NCBI GenBank assembly: GCA_943324415.2
Contig: CALPLN020000088.1
Span: forward strand, 1 to 7,619
Length of the DNA: 7,619 nucleotides
Origin: Sediminibacterium ginsengisoli
GTDB taxonomy: Bacteria > Bacteroidota > Bacteroidia > Chitinophagales > Chitinophagaceae
Direction: 5' to 3'
Every line of letters starts with the position of its first letter. The stretch's first letter is position 1. Below the pieces are notes generated by a model. The model was not told the origin of the DNA. It made no database searches and saw only the letters and a list, made by a program, of their open reading frames with translations. Shown piece by piece: positions 6,521 through 7,619 of the stretch. A program made the position numbers and the translations under genes.

Positions 6521-7252
6521 TTAAGTGGTTTGTTGAATCAAGGCATCAAATGATTGTATACCAATCATTTTCTCTGAAATAAATCCTTCTGCATATTGAA
6601 CACCAATTTGTTGACCTAATTCTTTCGCACGACCTTTAATGAATTCCAAGAAAGAATTACTTGAAATAAACGTGTTTGGCTCATTTGAATTTGGATTATA
6701 AAACTGTGACGAATACGCCATGATAGATTCCATCTTCTTATCCATATGCGCACTGATATCTACAACAAAATTGGATGTTAAATTTCTTGATTGAATATAA
6801 TGAAACACCTGTGTTGGTCTCCAAGCTGTTTGAGCAACTCCATGATCTGTGGTTTGAATTTTCACCAATCCAGACAAAAAAGCGGCATCTGCAATCAACT
6901 TTGCAGCTTTACCATGATCTGGATGACGATCTTCTGGCGCATTGCATAAAATAATATTGGGTTGATACTTTCTGATGATTGCTACAATCGCCATTTGATG
7001 TGCTTGATCATTGACAAAAAAACCATCCTTCATTCCAAGATTTTCTCTAATGGTCGCACCCAATATTTCTCCAGCCCAGGTTGCTTCCTTTAAACGAACA
7101 GAAGCGGTGCCTCTTGTTCCAAGTTCTCCTTCTGTAAGATCTACAATGCCCACTTTCTTCCCCTCTGCTACAGCAGCCAATAAAGTACCACCACATCCTA
7201 ATTCTACATCATCTGGATGCGCACCAAAGGCCAAGATATCTAATTTCTGCAT
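6521..7252 (-). CDS. bshB1: Bacillithiol biosynthesis deacetylase BshB1
   Basis: A 243-residue PIG-L/LmbE-family zinc deacetylase. BshB1 removes the acetyl group from N-acetylglucosaminyl-malate to give glucosaminyl-malate, the second step of bacillithiol synthesis in the cytoplasm, between BshA and BshC. The N-terminal AHPDDVELGCGG (11-22) carries ligands His12 and Asp15 and general base Asp14. EDRHPDHGKA (107-116) carries His110 and ligand His113. These positions equal those in the characterised Bacillus cereus homologue. LTEGELGTRGT (39-49), FHYIQSR (150-156) and YSSQFYNP (180-187) distinguish BshB1 from general PIG-L sugar deacetylases. Length is typical. It is the first gene of the probable bshB1-aguB-aguA-amidase operon, with a matching promoter 30 bp upstream. 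BshA and BshC are not in the window. A different sugar amide substrate cannot be excluded, but the match is strong. Confidence 0.93.
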   Translation of the reverse strand: MQKLDILAFGAHPDDVELGCGGTLLAAVAEGKKVGIVDLTEGELGTRGTASVRLKEATWAGEILGATIRENLGMKDGFFVNDQAHQMAIVAIIRKYQPNIILCNAPEDRHPDHGKAAKLIADAAFLSGLVKIQTTDHGVAQTAWRPTQVFHYIQSRNLTSNFVVDISAHMDKKMESIMAYSSQFYNPNSNEPNTFISSNSFLEFIKGRAKELGQQIGVQYAEGFISEKMIGIQSFDALIQQTT

Positions 7253-7281
7253 AGTCTATTTGTTTAGCAATTCCTGAGGAA

Positions 7282-7315
7282 CAAAGGTAAGTATTGATTG
7301 GGTACAATATACAAA
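7282..7315 (-). promoter_or_regulatory. Bacteroidota-type promoter of the bshB1 operon
   Basis: On the minus strand TACCTTTG (7289 to 7282) matches TAnnTTTG and is part of a 10-mer (TTACCTTTGT) identical to that at the yggS promoter. A TTTG at 7315 to 7312 lies 22 bp upstream as a possible -33 element; it is formed by the end of the T-tract of the rpmE2 terminator. A second TTG candidate (7307 to 7305) is only 15 bp away. Transcription would start near 7275, giving a leader of about 20-25 nt that contains AGGAA some distance before the ATG. Confidence 0.6.
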
Positions 7316-7348
7316 AAACCCTCTCCGACTTGATGTTGGAAAGGGTTT
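7313..7348 (-). terminator. Rho-independent terminator of rpmE2
   Basis: On the minus strand, 21 nt after the rpmE2 stop codon, AAACCCTTTCC (7348 to 7338) pairs with GGAGAGGGTTT (7326 to 7316): 10 Watson-Crick pairs and one G-U, with an 11-nt loop. A run of six T (7318 to 7313), three of them paired, follows. This is a classic intrinsic terminator. It should insulate bshB1 from the ribosomal protein gene. Confidence 0.88.
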
Positions 7349-7369
7349 ATGAAAATTAAATGCTTTAAT

Positions 7370-7619
7370 TTATTTTGCTTTTGCGTAACGCTTGTTGAAC
7401 TTATCGATACGACCAGCTGTATCTACTAACATGTTCTTACCAGTGTAGAACGGATGAGAAGTGTTTGAAATCTCCAATTTAATAACTGGATACTCATTAC
7501 CGTCTTCCCATTGGATTGTTTCCTTGGTGTTTGCAGTAGACTTACCTAAAAAAGAAGTGTTGTTACTCATGTCTTTAAACACAACGAAACGATACGCTTC
7601 TGGGTGGATACCTTGCTTC
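7370..7619 (-). CDS. rpmE2: 50S ribosomal protein L31 type B, lacking only the start of its first codon
   Basis: Eighty-two residues are readable from the window edge, beginning KQGIHPEAYRFVVFKD and ending FNKRYAKAK. The usual type B start is M-K-x-G-I-H-P-E, and base 7619 gives a G as the third base of the preceding codon. So the gene probably lacks only two bases of its ATG, and the full protein would be about 83 residues. Family hallmarks are KGIHPE-like start, FKDMSN, then the SNTSHPFYTGK segment and the terminal DxxGRIDKFNKRY. No cysteine is present, so this is the zinc-independent (C-minus) form of L31, a protein of the large subunit that bridges to the small subunit. A shorter in-frame reading from a GTG at 7582 would remove the conserved N-terminus and is rejected. 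A strong terminator follows. Confidence 0.95.
   Translation of the reverse strand, partial: KQGIHPEAYRFVVFKDMSNNTSFLGKSTANTKETIQWEDGNEYPVIKLEISNTSHPFYTGKNMLVDTAGRIDKFNKRYAKAK

Overview
The window looks like ordinary chromosome from a low-GC member of the Bacteroidota, perhaps close to the Chitinophagaceae. This placement is inferred from protein style (bacillithiol deacetylase BshB1, a cysteine-free type B L31, stand-alone acyl-CoA mutase subunit), from poor Shine-Dalgarno sequences, and above all from three promoters of the Bacteroidota form TTG/TTTG...TAnnTTTG on the minus strand. No tRNA, rRNA, CRISPR array, insertion sequence or phage gene is visible. I found no new multi-gene system; the less routine observations are regulatory and architectural.

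Layout. Plus strand: the 3' end of a methylmalonyl-CoA mutase-type catalytic subunit (1-338), a 69-bp gap with no recognisable promoter or terminator, then an exported M20 amidohydrolase (408-1700). This converges on the minus-strand yggS gene (1707-2393). The two stop codons are separated by only 6 bp, and a perfect 16-bp inverted repeat lies inside the last codons of yggS. All remaining genes are on the minus strand. Reading in the direction of transcription from the right edge: rpmE2 (ribosomal protein L31 type B, lacking only about two bases of its start codon), a strong intrinsic terminator, a promoter, then bshB1, aguB, aguA and a lipoprotein N-acetylmuramoyl-L-alanine amidase as one probable operon. 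After these come an acyl-CoA dehydrogenase with its own promoter and a palindromic operator candidate, and then yggS with a promoter so close to its ATG that the mRNA should be leaderless.

How the genes work together. AguA and AguB are consecutive enzymes (agmatine to N-carbamoylputrescine to putrescine) and overlap by 11 bp, so coupled expression is very likely. BshB1 makes the glucosaminyl-malate intermediate of bacillithiol, the low-molecular-weight thiol of many Bacteroidota. The amidase probably trims or recycles peptidoglycan at the outer membrane. The acyl-CoA dehydrogenase and the mutase both belong to acyl-CoA catabolism (fatty acids, branched-chain amino acids, propionate), but they lie in different transcription units. 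YggS controls pyridoxal phosphate balance. No intergenic stretch exceeds about 105 bp; the longest (3590-3694) holds the acyl-CoA dehydrogenase promoter and palindrome.
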